Origin: an uncultured Eubacteriales bacterium
Lineage (GTDB): Bacteria > Bacillota > Clostridia > Oscillospirales > Oscillospiraceae
NCBI GenBank assembly: GCA_900547745.1
Contig: URHT01000031.1
Coordinates: 1 to 21,674, forward strand
Reading direction: 5' to 3'
DNA length: 21,674 nt
Shown: piece after piece, positions 7,569 to 15,337 of the stretch
Layout: each line of letters opens with the position of its first letter
Numbering within the stretch: the first letter of the stretch is position 1
The notes under the pieces: generated by a model
What the model saw: only the letters and a program-made list of their open reading frames with translations
What the model was told of the DNA's origin: nothing
Database searches by the model: none
Position numbers and translations under genes: made by a program

Positions 7569-9473
7569 TCAATTCTCCTGTTCCTCCGCTTGCAGGCTCA
7601 GCTCCTCCCAGCGGGTCATCTCCTGCTCCAGTTGGGCCTCCAGCCCCTGCTGCCGCAGGTACAGCTCCCCCAGCTTCTCCGCGTCGCAGGCGGCGGCCTC
7701 CATATCGCGGTCCAGCGCTGCCAGAGACGCCTCCAGCTTGGAGATGGCCGTCTCGCAGATGGTCAGCTGCTTGCGGGCCGCCTGCTGGGCGCGGCTGCCC
7801 CTTCCGGCGGGGGCGGATTTTTTCGGCTGGGCCGGTGCGGCGGCGGGCTGGGCGGCGCGGTGTGCCTCCTCCCGCACCTGCCGGTACTGCATGAAGCCCA
7901 TGGGGTAATCAGTGACGGCGTGATCCTCCAGCTCCCAGACGCGGGTGGCAAAGCGGTTGATAAAGTAACGGTCATGGCTGACGAACAGCAGCGTGCCGTC
8001 GAATTCCTCCACCGCCTGCTCCAGCCACTCCCGGGAGTCGATGTCCAAGTGGTTGGTAGGCTCGTCCAGGATCAGGAGGTTGATGCTCTCATCCATCAGC
8101 ATACATAGCCGCAGGCGGCTCAGCTCGCCGCCGGACAGCACGGAGACGGACTTGAACACATCCTCGCCGGTAAACTGGTAGGCCGCCAGACGGTTACGGG
8201 CCGACTGGGGCGTGATGTCCAGCTCATAGAGCATGGTGTCCAGTATGCTGCGCTCCGGGTGGTCAAAGTGGATGACCTGCGGCAGATATGCCGCCTTGAC
8301 CGACGGCCCCAGCCGGATCATGCCCCTGTCCGGGCAGTCAAGGCCCATGAGCATGTTCAGCAGGGTGGTCTTGCCGGTGCCGTTCTCGCCCAGCAGGGCG
8401 ATGCGCTCCCCGCCCTCCACTCGGAGGTACACGTCCTCGAACAGCTTCCGCTCTCCGAAGGACTTCGAAACGCCCTTGACCTGCAAGACCTCGTCGCCCT
8501 TGAATTCCCGGCTCTGAAAGCGGGCCTCCAGACGGCGGGCCTTGGTGGGCTTCTGGGTGGTGCGCATCCGTTCGATGCGCTTTTCCATGGAGAACGCCCG
8601 CTTGTGCAGGGCGTCGTTGCCCATGAACGCCCACAGGTGCATCTGCTCGGCGGCCTTCTCCAGCTGTTGGATCTTTGCCTGCTCCTTCAGGTACTGCTTC
8701 ATGCGCTCCTGATAGCGGCGTTCCTTTTCAATGGCGTAAAAGCTGTAATTCCCGCTGTAAAACTCGGCCTTGCCGTCCTGTATCTCGATGATGCGTGTCA
8801 CAGTACGGTCGAGGAAATAGCGGTCATGGCTGATGGTGACCACAGTACCCCGGAACCTACGGAGGTATTCCTCCAGCCACTCCGTGGCCTGCAAGTCCAG
8901 ATGGTTGGTGGGCTCGTCCAGCAAGAGCACGTCCGTGTCCTCCAGAATGAGACGGCCTAAGTTCACACGGGTCTTTTCACCGCCGGACAGCCGGTCGAAA
9001 GGGCGGGTACGCATCTCGTCGGAGATGCTCAGGCCGTTGGCCACCTTGTTCACCGCCGTATCGGTATCCCAGCCGCCCAGCCCCTCGAAGCGGGCGTTCA
9101 GCTCGCCATAGCGGCGGAGGGTGGCCTCGTCGGACGCGCCCTGCTCCATGCGGAGAGCCAGCGCGTCCATCTCGTCCTTCATGCGGAACATCCGGGCAAA
9201 GGCGGTTTGCAGCACGTCCTCCACCGTGTAGCCCTCGGGATAGACGGGGATCTGGGAGATCAGGCCCACCCGGCGGCCGGAGGCGATCTGCACCGTACCG
9301 CTGTCGTAATCCAGCTCGCCGGTGAGGATCTTGAACAGTGTAGTCTTCCCCGCGCCGTTGCGGCCCAGCAGACCCACACGCTCGCCGGTGTCGATCTGGA
9401 ACGTCAGGCCGTCCAGTATTTTCTTTTCCAGGTCGAAGGACTTCACCAGTCCCTCCACGCGAATGTCGATCAT
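7569..9473 (-). CDS. ABC-F family ATPase (ribosome-associated, Uup/YdiF-like)
   Basis: A 634-residue soluble protein with two ABC domains and no membrane segments, the ABC-F pattern of translation factors that bind the ribosomal E site. Domain 1: Walker A GRNGAGKTT (37-45), signature LSGGEKTRV (162-170), Walker B with DEPTNHLD (186-193). Domain 2: GENGTGKTT (362-370), LSGGELSRL (446-454), DEPTNHLD (470-477). The charged inter-domain linker (about 222-325) contains the helical tRNA-interacting region. A Pro/Ala/Lys-rich tether (about 540-565) leads to a C-terminal coiled coil (about 566-630), as in Uup and YdiF. Its ATG directly follows the murF TAA with no spacing and a weak ribosome site, indicating translational coupling. 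Housekeeping ribosome rescue is more likely than antibiotic resistance, but sequence alone cannot settle this. Confidence 0.93.
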   Translation of the reverse strand: MIDIRVEGLVKSFDLEKKILDGLTFQIDTGERVGLLGRNGAGKTTLFKILTGELDYDSGTVQIASGRRVGLISQIPVYPEGYTVEDVLQTAFARMFRMKDEMDALALRMEQGASDEATLRRYGELNARFEGLGGWDTDTAVNKVANGLSISDEMRTRPFDRLSGGEKTRVNLGRLILEDTDVLLLDEPTNHLDLQATEWLEEYLRRFRGTVVTISHDRYFLDRTVTRIIEIQDGKAEFYSGNYSFYAIEKERRYQERMKQYLKEQAKIQQLEKAAEQMHLWAFMGNDALHKRAFSMEKRIERMRTTQKPTKARRLEARFQSREFKGDEVLQVKGVSKSFGERKLFEDVYLRVEGGERIALLGENGTGKTTLLNMLMGLDCPDRGMIRLGPSVKAAYLPQVIHFDHPERSILDTMLYELDITPQSARNRLAAYQFTGEDVFKSVSVLSGGELSRLRLCMLMDESINLLILDEPTNHLDIDSREWLEQAVEEFDGTLLFVSHDRYFINRFATRVWELEDHAVTDYPMGFMQYRQVREEAHRAAQPAAAPAQPKKSAPAGRGSRAQQAARKQLTICETAISKLEASLAALDRDMEAAACDAEKLGELYLRQQGLEAQLEQEMTRWEELSLQAEEQEN

Positions 9474-10829
9474 TTAGCTCTGTTCCAGTTCCTTTACGAT
9501 GTTTTCAAAATGCATGGCGTGGGACGCCTTCACCAGCACGGCCGTGCCTTCGGTAAAGGCGGCGCGGATGACGGGCATGGCATCGTCCACCGATGCGTAC
9601 CACCGGGCATTGGGTGCAGCGGACGCGATATTCCGCGCCTTTTCCCCGATGGCAATGACGCTATCCAGATGCAGCTCGCCCGTCAAGACGCCGATGGCGC
9701 GGTGGGCGGAGACGGTCAGCTCCCCCAGCTCGCCCATGTCGCCCAGCACCGCCGCCCGGCGGCGGGCCGGCGTTACTGCCAGCAGCTTCAGTGCTTCCTC
9801 CATGGCCTGCGGATTGGCATTGTAGCAGTCGTCGATGAGCAGGCGCCCCTCCGGCAGACGGATGAGGTGCATCCGGGAGCCGGTGGGAACATAGGCGGCC
9901 ACACCGGCGGCGATCTCCTCCCCCGTCAGGCCCAGTGCCTCGCCGATGGCGGCGGCCATGGCCATGGGGTAGATCATAAAGCTGCCGGGGGACGCGGTCG
10001 CCAGCCGGTAGGAGGCCTTGTCGGTGGTGACGGTGCAGGCGATGCCCTCGATGCCCCGGTCATCCACGTCGGTGACGCGGACATTGCAGTTCTCCCCTCT
10101 GCCGCAGCGCAGGATGGTCTGGGGCAGGGCGACGGTGTTCAGCAGCGGGTCGTCGCCGTTGAGGACGGCGATGCCGTCCGGCGACAGGTGCTGGAATATC
10201 TCGCACTTGGCCCGCAGGATACCCTGCCGGGTATTGCCCAGATTTTCAATATGGGCGTCGCCCACGTTGGTGATGACGGCAATATCGGGCCGTACCATCT
10301 CGCCCAGATAGCGTATCTCGCCGAAGTGGTTCATGCCCGTCTCGATCACCGCCGCCTGATGCTGCGGCGCAAGACCCAGCAGCGTCAGGGGCGTGCCGAT
10401 ATCGTTGTTGAAATTGGCCTGTGTCTTTAAGGTGTCATACCGTCGGGACAGGACGGCCGCCACCATCTCCTTGGTGGTGGTCTTTCCCGCCGAGCCGGTG
10501 ATCTGCACCACCGGCAGGGTAAAGCGGCTGCGATACCAAGCCGCCAGTGCCTTCAGGGCAAGGCGGGTATCTGCCACCTGCACATAGAGCTTACCGGGCA
10601 GCAGCGTCTCCGGCGTCCGTGCCGTGAGACAGCCGGCGGCGCCGGAGGACAGGGCGCTGCCGATATAGGCGTGGCCGTCGAAGCGTTCGCCGGTCAGAGG
10701 GATGAACAGCTGCCCCGCCGAGACGGCGCGGCTGTCGGTGGTGACGCCGGTGATGAGGGCGCTCCCCTCCCCCTGCAGCAGCGTGCCGCCCACGGCGGCG
10801 CATATCTCCCGGACGGTGCAGGGGATCAT
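9474..10829 (-). CDS. murF: UDP-N-acetylmuramoyl-tripeptide--D-alanyl-D-alanine ligase
   Basis: A 451-residue Mur ligase that adds D-Ala-D-Ala to the UDP-MurNAc-tripeptide in the cytoplasm. Motifs: N-terminal substrate domain with TTDSRAVSAGQLFIPLTGERFDG (30-52), ATP loop TGSAGKTTTKEM (111-122), NFNNDIGTPLTLL (139-151), a probable carbamylated lysine K208 in ILRAKCEIF, and DDCYNANPQAM (333-343), which is diagnostic of MurF. The ATG at 10829 overlaps the ddl stop as ATGA, so the longer in-frame extension upstream (inside ddl) is rejected. Ddl makes the dipeptide that MurF attaches, so the order ddl-murF is functionally coherent. Confidence 0.96.
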   Translation of the reverse strand: MIPCTVREICAAVGGTLLQGEGSALITGVTTDSRAVSAGQLFIPLTGERFDGHAYIGSALSSGAAGCLTARTPETLLPGKLYVQVADTRLALKALAAWYRSRFTLPVVQITGSAGKTTTKEMVAAVLSRRYDTLKTQANFNNDIGTPLTLLGLAPQHQAAVIETGMNHFGEIRYLGEMVRPDIAVITNVGDAHIENLGNTRQGILRAKCEIFQHLSPDGIAVLNGDDPLLNTVALPQTILRCGRGENCNVRVTDVDDRGIEGIACTVTTDKASYRLATASPGSFMIYPMAMAAAIGEALGLTGEEIAAGVAAYVPTGSRMHLIRLPEGRLLIDDCYNANPQAMEEALKLLAVTPARRRAAVLGDMGELGELTVSAHRAIGVLTGELHLDSVIAIGEKARNIASAAPNARWYASVDDAMPVIRAAFTEGTAVLVKASHAMHFENIVKELEQS

Positions 10830-11887
10830 AGGTGCGCCGCCTTTCGCAGCGCCAGAGAATCCGTGACGATCCTTTCGCACAGGTCGGCGTAGGACAGACC
10901 CACCTGCGCCGCCTCCTGCGGCACAAGGCTGGTGGGCGTCATGCCCGGCAGGGTGTTGACCTCCAGACACCAGGCGTTTCCGTCCTCGTCCAGAATAAAG
11001 TCGGAGCGAGAGTAGACGGACAGTCCCAGTCCCCGGTGGAGCGTCAGGGCCATCTCGCCGATCTGCCGCCATTCAGCCTCGGTGATAGGGGCGGGGCAGA
11101 TCTCCTCCGCGCCGTCCTTCTGGTACTTGGAGACATAGTCGAAATAGGCGCCCCTGGGGATGATCTCCACGGCGGGGAGATAGGTGTCGCCCAGCACGGC
11201 GATCTGGATCTCCCGCCCCTTGATCTTCTTCTCCACCACCACATGGCCGCCGTAGCGCAGCAGACCGCGCAGCGCCTTTTCCAGTTGCTCCCTGGTGTCG
11301 GGCAGCTCCACGCCGATAGAGCTGCCGCCGTTGACGATCTTCACGGCGCAGGGTACGGCCAGCTCCTCCGCCAGCCGGGGAATATCGGACTCTGTATAGT
11401 ACACATCGCGCCAAGGGGCGGTGCGGACGCCCAGCGAATCCATAAAGCGCTTGGTAACGGCCTTGTCCATGGCCATGCCGCTGCCCAGATAGCCGGAGCC
11501 GGTATAGGGTACGCCCAGCAGATCCAGCGTGGCCTGGATCCGGCCATCCTCGCCGCAGCTGCCGTGCAGCGCCAGAAAGACGATGTCGGCCATCCGGCAG
11601 ACGGTCAGCACGTCCTTGCCCAGCATACTGGGGCTCTGATCCTTCCGGCTGCGTCGCACAGCCTCCAGATCCGGCTCCACGCTCTCCACATGGTTGTCGG
11701 GGCACAGGCCGTCCGGCGCGTTGAAAATATCCTCCAAGCGTCCCTCGTAGCTCTCGAGTCCCAGAAACATATCCACCAGAATGGCCTGATGCCCCTTTTC
11801 CCGCAGGGCACGGCAGACGCCGGTACCGCTGGTCAGCGCCACCTGGCGCTCCGTGGAAAGGCCGCCGGCCAGAACAACGATCTTCAT
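10826..11887 (-). CDS. ddl: D-alanine--D-alanine ligase
   Basis: A 353-residue ATP-grasp ligase that joins two D-alanines for cell-wall precursors. Visible motifs: LAGGLSTERQVAL (6-18, with the substrate-binding E13), ALHGSCGEDGRIQATLDLLGVPYTG (106-130), MDK (140-142), GGSSIGVE (187-194), the omega-loop segment FDYVSKY (249-255), and EVNTLPGMTPTS (309-320). One detail: the usual Lys-Pro before the ATP loop is Lys-Ile (K183-I184). The Tyr-containing omega loop fits D-Ala-D-Ala rather than D-Ala-D-Lac ligases, by family knowledge. ATG at 11887 with GAGGG 6 bases upstream; the in-frame ATG 13 codons earlier lacks such a site. It is the first gene of an eight-gene operon with a clear promoter upstream. 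Confidence 0.95.
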   Translation of the reverse strand: MKIVVLAGGLSTERQVALTSGTGVCRALREKGHQAILVDMFLGLESYEGRLEDIFNAPDGLCPDNHVESVEPDLEAVRRSRKDQSPSMLGKDVLTVCRMADIVFLALHGSCGEDGRIQATLDLLGVPYTGSGYLGSGMAMDKAVTKRFMDSLGVRTAPWRDVYYTESDIPRLAEELAVPCAVKIVNGGSSIGVELPDTREQLEKALRGLLRYGGHVVVEKKIKGREIQIAVLGDTYLPAVEIIPRGAYFDYVSKYQKDGAEEICPAPITEAEWRQIGEMALTLHRGLGLSVYSRSDFILDEDGNAWCLEVNTLPGMTPTSLVPQEAAQVGLSYADLCERIVTDSLALRKAAHL

Positions 11888-11955
11888 GTGTGATCCCTCG
11901 CTTTCAGGGCGGCGCAGACCTCCCAAAAGCCCACGCGCCCAGTGTTTGATGTTCC

Positions 11956-11984
11956 ATTATAGCACGGCGGGCCGATGATTACAA
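11956..11984 (-). promoter_or_regulatory. Sigma-A promoter of the ddl-to-aminopeptidase operon
   Basis: Minus strand: TTGTAA (11979-11984), a 17-base spacer, then perfect TATAAT (11956-11961) with TG one base before it (TGC-TATAAT). Transcription would start near 11949, leaving a leader of about 60 bases before the ddl ATG. No other convincing promoter was seen inside the downstream eight genes. Confidence 0.75.
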
Positions 11985-12012
11985 CCGATTTTGCTTTGAA
12001 CAAAGCGTAAAC

Positions 12013-12041
12013 AAAAGGAGCGCGCCCCGCAGGACGCGCTC
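12013..12041 (-). terminator. Intrinsic terminator after rodA
   Basis: On the minus strand a stem GAGCGCG / CGCGCTC (12018-12024 with 12035-12041, 10-base loop) is followed by CTTTTGTTT. It starts 8 bases after the rodA stop and precedes the ddl promoter, so rodA and ddl are separate transcription units. Confidence 0.75.
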
Positions 12042-12048
12042 GGATGCG

Positions 12049-13200
12049 CTATCGCAGCCACTCCGGTTTGGAGCGGCCCTGTACGCCGGACACCATGCCC
12101 ATGGACACGAACAGCATCAGCAGAGACGAGCCGCCGTAGCTGATGAAGGGCAGCGTCAGGCCGATGACGGGCATGACGAACAGGCACATGCCCACGTTGA
12201 CGATGACCTGAAAGATCACGGTGCTGGCCACGCCGATACAGACAAGGCTCTCCATCCGGGTCTTGGCCCGGCGGGCCACCCAGACGCAGCGGAGAATGAT
12301 GGCCGTCAGCAGTACCAGCGTCAGCAGGCAGCCCAGCATACCCAGCTCCTCGCCGATGACGGTGAAGATGAAGTCCGTGTGGCGGTTGGGCAGGTTGTAG
12401 CTGTACTCGCTCTGGGTCTGGGTGCCGTGGAACAGCCCCTGTCCCGTAAGCTTGCCGCTGCCCAGCGCCATAAGGCTGCGGGTCTGCTGCCAGCCGGTGT
12501 CCTGCGGGTCAAGGCTGTGGTCGAACAGCACCTGAAACCGGAGCTTCATATAGGTGGGTATCTTGTTGAGATCCCACAGCGCCCAGAATGCCACGCCGCC
12601 GACCACGCCGCCCAGCAGGAACCATCGCAGCGCCACGCCGCCCACAAAGCACATACAGGTGAAGATGAACAGAAGCACCAGTGCGCTGCCCATATCCGAG
12701 GACACCTTGTAGTACAGGGCAAAGATCACGCCCAGATGGGCCGCCAGGAACAGGATGGAGGGGATGCTGCTCAGATTGCGGTTTTCCTTGAGCCACGCCA
12801 GCTGCTTGGCCAGCACCAGCGTCAGGGTCAGCTTGACGATCTCGGCAGGCTGCACCTGTACCGGCAGAAACGGAAAATCCAGCCACGCCCTGTTGCCGGT
12901 GTTGTCCTCGATGCCCAGCGGCGTCACCAGCAGCAGAATGAAAACCAGTCCCGTCAGAAATATCCATTTCCAGTATTTGGACAGGTCATTGAGATCCACC
13001 TGCGACACCAGCAGGTACAGGATAACGCCCAGCAGCAGCGCGGCGGACTGGACGGCCACCAGACGCCATGTGTGCATGTAGCGGGTGGCGCTGGCCACCA
13101 TGAGGACGCCGAAAAGCGATGCCGCCGCGCAAAGCGCCAGCAACACAAGATCCGTCTGGCGCAGCATATCCGAAAAAAAGTCGCGTAAACGGCGGAACAC
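12049..13200 (-). CDS. rodA: SEDS-family peptidoglycan polymerase (RodA/FtsW/SpoVE type)
   Basis: A 383-residue multi-pass membrane protein with about ten hydrophobic segments, the size and pattern of SEDS glycosyltransferases, which polymerise lipid II with a class B penicillin-binding protein. Key regions: NRAWLDF (W106), PVQVQPAEIVKLTLTLVLAKQLAW (113-136), GTQTQ (259-263), HTDFIFTVIGEELG (274-287, with the conserved D276 needed for activity in the family), and GLTLPFISYGGSS near the C-terminus. GTG start at 13200 with GGAGGG upstream. It is a single-gene unit with its own promoter and terminator, ending in TAG. RodA is favoured over FtsW or SpoVE from the general motif style, but without a phylogeny the subfamily is uncertain; SpoVE is possible in a spore-former. 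Confidence 0.85.
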   Translation of the reverse strand: MFRRLRDFFSDMLRQTDLVLLALCAAASLFGVLMVASATRYMHTWRLVAVQSAALLLGVILYLLVSQVDLNDLSKYWKWIFLTGLVFILLLVTPLGIEDNTGNRAWLDFPFLPVQVQPAEIVKLTLTLVLAKQLAWLKENRNLSSIPSILFLAAHLGVIFALYYKVSSDMGSALVLLFIFTCMCFVGGVALRWFLLGGVVGGVAFWALWDLNKIPTYMKLRFQVLFDHSLDPQDTGWQQTRSLMALGSGKLTGQGLFHGTQTQSEYSYNLPNRHTDFIFTVIGEELGMLGCLLTLVLLTAIILRCVWVARRAKTRMESLVCIGVASTVIFQVIVNVGMCLFVMPVIGLTLPFISYGGSSLLMLFVSMGMVSGVQGRSKPEWLR

Positions 13201-13242
13201 GGGCGTCCCTCCTCTCCGTTAAAATGCTCATAAAGCGGTATT

Positions 13243-13271
13243 AGTGTACCACAAGAAGTTTTATCTGTAAA
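13243..13271 (-). promoter_or_regulatory. Sigma-A promoter of rodA
   Basis: Minus strand: TTTACA (13266-13271), exactly 17 bases, then TACACT (13243-13248), preceded by TGTGG, which contains the Gram-positive TRTG -16 element. Transcription would start near 13236, giving a leader of about 35 bases. It is divergent from the tsaE promoter. Confidence 0.75.
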
Positions 13272-13303
13272 CCGGCGTTTCGCTCTTTTCTTTTGGCGGC
13301 GGG

Positions 13304-13314
13304 TGTGGTACAAT
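13304..13314 (+). promoter_or_regulatory. Extended -10 promoter of tsaE-tsaB-upp
   Basis: TGTGG followed by TACAAT (13309-13314) gives a TRTG-type extended -10. No good -35 is found at 16-18 bases (TTTTCT at 13286-13291 is weak), which is tolerated by extended -10 promoters. Transcription would start near 13321, about 25 bases before the chosen tsaE ATG; this excludes the in-frame ATG at 13313, which lies inside the -10. Confidence 0.6.
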
Positions 13315-13345
13315 GAAGCGATTTGAGCAAAAGCGGGGTGACGGC

Positions 13346-13771
13346 ATGGAATATCTGTCCCACAGTCCGGAGGAGACGGAGCGCATCGGCGAGGAGCTGG
13401 GGCGCACGCTGCACCCCGGCTGCGTGGTGGCCTTCCGGGGCGGACTGGGCATGGGCAAGACGGCGTTCACACGCGGCCTTGCCCGGGGGCTGGGCTGCCG
13501 GGGTCGTGTGACCAGCCCCACGTTCACCATCGTCAATGAATACAGCGGGGACATCCCCCTGTTTCATTTTGATATGTACCGGCTGGGCGGCGAGGACGAG
13601 CTGTTCGACATCGGCTGGGAGGATTATCTGGCCCGGGGCGGCGTGTGCGCCGTGGAGTGGTCAGAGCAGGTGTCCGGCGCGGTGCCGGAGGACGCCGTCC
13701 TTGTGGATATCGCACGGGGCGAGGGTGAAAATGACCGCATCATCACCATCACGGGAGGCGAGGGACTGTGA
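13346..13771 (+). CDS. tsaE: tRNA t6A biosynthesis ATPase TsaE
   Basis: A 141-residue P-loop ATPase that acts with TsaB and TsaD to transfer the threonylcarbamoyl group to A37 of ANN-decoding tRNAs. Motifs: Walker A GGLGMGKT (32-39), SPTFTIVNEY (57-66), FHFDMYRL (73-80) and AVEWSEQ (102-108), all typical of YdiB/YjeE proteins. The start at 13346 is chosen because GGGGTG lies 5 bases upstream, the protein length matches the family, and the earlier in-frame ATG overlaps the promoter -10. The stop overlaps the tsaB GTG by 4 bases (GTGA). Confidence 0.93.
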   Translation: MEYLSHSPEETERIGEELGRTLHPGCVVAFRGGLGMGKTAFTRGLARGLGCRGRVTSPTFTIVNEYSGDIPLFHFDMYRLGGEDELFDIGWEDYLARGGVCAVEWSEQVSGAVPEDAVLVDIARGEGENDRIITITGGEGL

Positions 13772-14481
13772 AGATACTGGCACTGGAGACATCCGCCAGG
13801 AGCGTATCCGCCGCCGTCACGGAAAACGGCACGGTGCTGGCCTCCGCCTATCAGAACCGGGGGCTGACCCACAGCGTGACGCTGATGCCCCTCATTGACG
13901 GGATGCTGCATGCGGCGGGCCTGTCGCTGGATGACATCGGGCTGATCGCCGTGACCAACGGCCCCGGCAGCTTTACGGGCCTGCGCATCGGCGTGTCGGC
14001 AGCCAAGGGTCTGGCGTGGGCCAAGGAGCTGCCCTGCTGCGGCGTATCCACGCTGGCGGCCATGGCACGCACCGCCGCTGATTTTCAGGGACTCATCATC
14101 GGGGCCATGGACGCCCGGCGGCAGCAGATCTACCATGCCCTGTTCCGGGGTGAGAGCGGGCGCGTCACCCGCGTAACGGAGGACTGCGCTATCTCTCTGG
14201 AGGAGCTGGCGGCCCAGCTGCGGGACATGCCGGAGGACAAGCTGGTGGTGGGCGACGGCGCGGCGCTGTGCGCCGGCTATCTCAACGATGCGGGCATCCC
14301 CTGCCGCATGGCGGAGGAATCCCACCGGATGCAGTCCGCCGTAGGCGCGGCGCTGTGCGCGGAGGAGATGGCGGCGCGGGGCGAAACGGTGACGGCGCAG
14401 GGCCTGGAGCCGGTGTACCTGCGGCTCAGTCAGGCGGAGCGGGAGCGGCTGGCCCGGGGCCTGAAGATCACGCTGGGCTGA
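13768..14481 (+). CDS. tsaB: tRNA t6A biosynthesis protein TsaB
   Basis: A 237-residue ASKHA-fold protein, the non-catalytic partner of TsaD in the t6A transferase complex. It starts MKILALETSARSVSAAV and carries the hallmark VTNGPGSFTGLRIGVSAAKGLAW (62-84). It starts at a GTG that overlaps the tsaE stop by four bases, with GGGAGGCGAGGG upstream. In many Firmicutes tsaB is followed by rimI and tsaD; here it is followed 50 bases later by upp, and tsaD is not in the window. With the TsaC domain encoded at 3702-5330, three of the four t6A functions are present, in separate units. Confidence 0.94.
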   Translation: MKILALETSARSVSAAVTENGTVLASAYQNRGLTHSVTLMPLIDGMLHAAGLSLDDIGLIAVTNGPGSFTGLRIGVSAAKGLAWAKELPCCGVSTLAAMARTAADFQGLIIGAMDARRQQIYHALFRGESGRVTRVTEDCAISLEELAAQLRDMPEDKLVVGDGAALCAGYLNDAGIPCRMAEESHRMQSAVGAALCAEEMAARGETVTAQGLEPVYLRLSQAERERLARGLKITLG

Positions 14482-14531
14482 GACTTTTATCGTATTCCAT
14501 GCAAAATTTTACATACACGGAGGAGACAAAA

Positions 14532-15167
14532 ATGTACAGCGAGAAAGTTCACATCATGAATCACCCTCTGGTGGCGCATAAACTGACCATTATGCGCGAC
14601 AAGAACACCAGCGTCAAGGATTTCCGGGAGCTGGTGTCCGAGATCGGTATGCTCATCACCTACGAGGCTACCCGCGATCTGCCCCTGACCACCAAGCACA
14701 TCGAGACGCCCATCTGCGAGATGGACGCGCCCACGCTGGCGGGCCGCAAGTTCGTGGTCGTGCCCATCCTCCGTGCCGGCCTGGGTCTGGTGGACGGCGT
14801 ACTGCGCATGGTGCCCTCCGCCCGTGTGGGCCACATCGGCATGTACCGCGACGAGGAGACGCTGGAGCCCCATCCCTACTTCTGCAAGATGCCCAAGGAC
14901 GTGGCCGAGCGCGACGTGCTCATCGTCGATCCCATGCTGGCCACCGGCGGCTCCGCCGCTGAGGCCATCGGCGAAATGAAGAAGTTCGGCTGCAAGCACA
15001 TCAAGCTGATGGTGCTGGTGGCGGCTCCCGAGGGCATCGAACACATCCAGAAGCTGTTCCCCGATGTGGACATCTACGCCGGCGCCGTGGATGAGAAGCT
15101 CAACGAGAACGGCTACATCGTCCCCGGTCTGGGCGATGCAGGCGACCGTATTTTCGGCACAAAGTAA
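14532..15167 (+). CDS. upp: Uracil phosphoribosyltransferase
   Basis: A 211-residue cytoplasmic enzyme that converts uracil and PRPP to UMP in pyrimidine salvage. Motifs: HPLVAHKLTIMRDKNTS (11-27), VVPILRAGLGLVDGVL (76-91), the PRPP-binding loop VLIVDPMLATGGSAAEAI (129-146), and C-terminal YIVPGLGDAGDRIFGTK, which binds uracil in this family. ATG at 14532 with GGAGGAGAC upstream; an upstream in-frame extension reads through tsaB and is rejected. It is probably co-transcribed with tsaE-tsaB, since the 50-base gap has no clear promoter, and it ends the unit at a strong terminator. Confidence 0.97.
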   Translation: MYSEKVHIMNHPLVAHKLTIMRDKNTSVKDFRELVSEIGMLITYEATRDLPLTTKHIETPICEMDAPTLAGRKFVVVPILRAGLGLVDGVLRMVPSARVGHIGMYRDEETLEPHPYFCKMPKDVAERDVLIVDPMLATGGSAAEAIGEMKKFGCKHIKLMVLVAAPEGIEHIQKLFPDVDIYAGAVDEKLNENGYIVPGLGDAGDRIFGTK

Positions 15168-15180
15168 CGTTTTCTCCGCG

Positions 15181-15206
15181 AAACGCCCCCTGATGGGGGC
15201 GTTTTT
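15181..15206 (+). terminator. Intrinsic terminator after upp
   Basis: A perfect 9-bp stem AACGCCCCC / GGGGGCGTT (15182-15190 and 15195-15203) with a TGAT loop is followed by TTT; counting the stem end, the run is five T. It lies 14 bases after the upp stop. Confidence 0.88.
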
Positions 15207-15272
15207 GCGTCCCCAAGCGGCCTACGGCCTGAAAAAGCACCGGATACTGGAGAAATTCGACGTTTTGCCTGT

Positions 15273-15301
15273 TTGACGATTGACCTGTCATGTGGTATAC
15301 T
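15273..15301 (+). promoter_or_regulatory. Strong sigma-A promoter of the uridine-kinase-like / cytidylate-kinase-like unit
   Basis: TTGACG (15273-15278), exactly 17 bases, then TATACT (15296-15301), with TGTGG directly before the -10 (TRTG element). It is the best promoter match in the window. Transcription would start near 15308, about 30 bases before the ATG. Confidence 0.8.
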
Positions 15302-15337
15302 GTTCCTGATTTTGAAATTCCCGGAAGGAGCTGCACT

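Noticed and set aside
5534..7894. Very long open frame on the plus strand (786 codons) across four minus-strand genes
   Set aside because: It is antisense to the LUD, prfA, flavodoxin and ABC-F genes, has a Gly/Ala/His/Val-rich low-complexity composition and no recognisable motif. High GC and codon bias keep this frame open.
7569..9473. ABC-F protein as an antibiotic resistance determinant
   Set aside because: It lies inside a housekeeping operon, has the C-terminal coiled coil of Uup/YdiF-type proteins, and lacks any mobile-element context or leader attenuator.
11888..12012. Riboswitch or leader attenuator before ddl
   Set aside because: The predicted leader is only about 60 bases and I see no paired alternative stems or known riboswitch core; only the promoter is supported.
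13313..13345. Upstream ATG at 13313 as the tsaE start
   Set aside because: This ATG overlaps the -10 box of the tsaE promoter, so it would not be in the mRNA; the ATG at 13346 has a ribosome binding site and fits family length.
14482..14531. Separate promoter for upp in the tsaB-upp gap
   Set aside because: The 50-base gap is AT-rich but has no -35/-10 pair at 16-18 base spacing; co-transcription with tsaE-tsaB is simpler.
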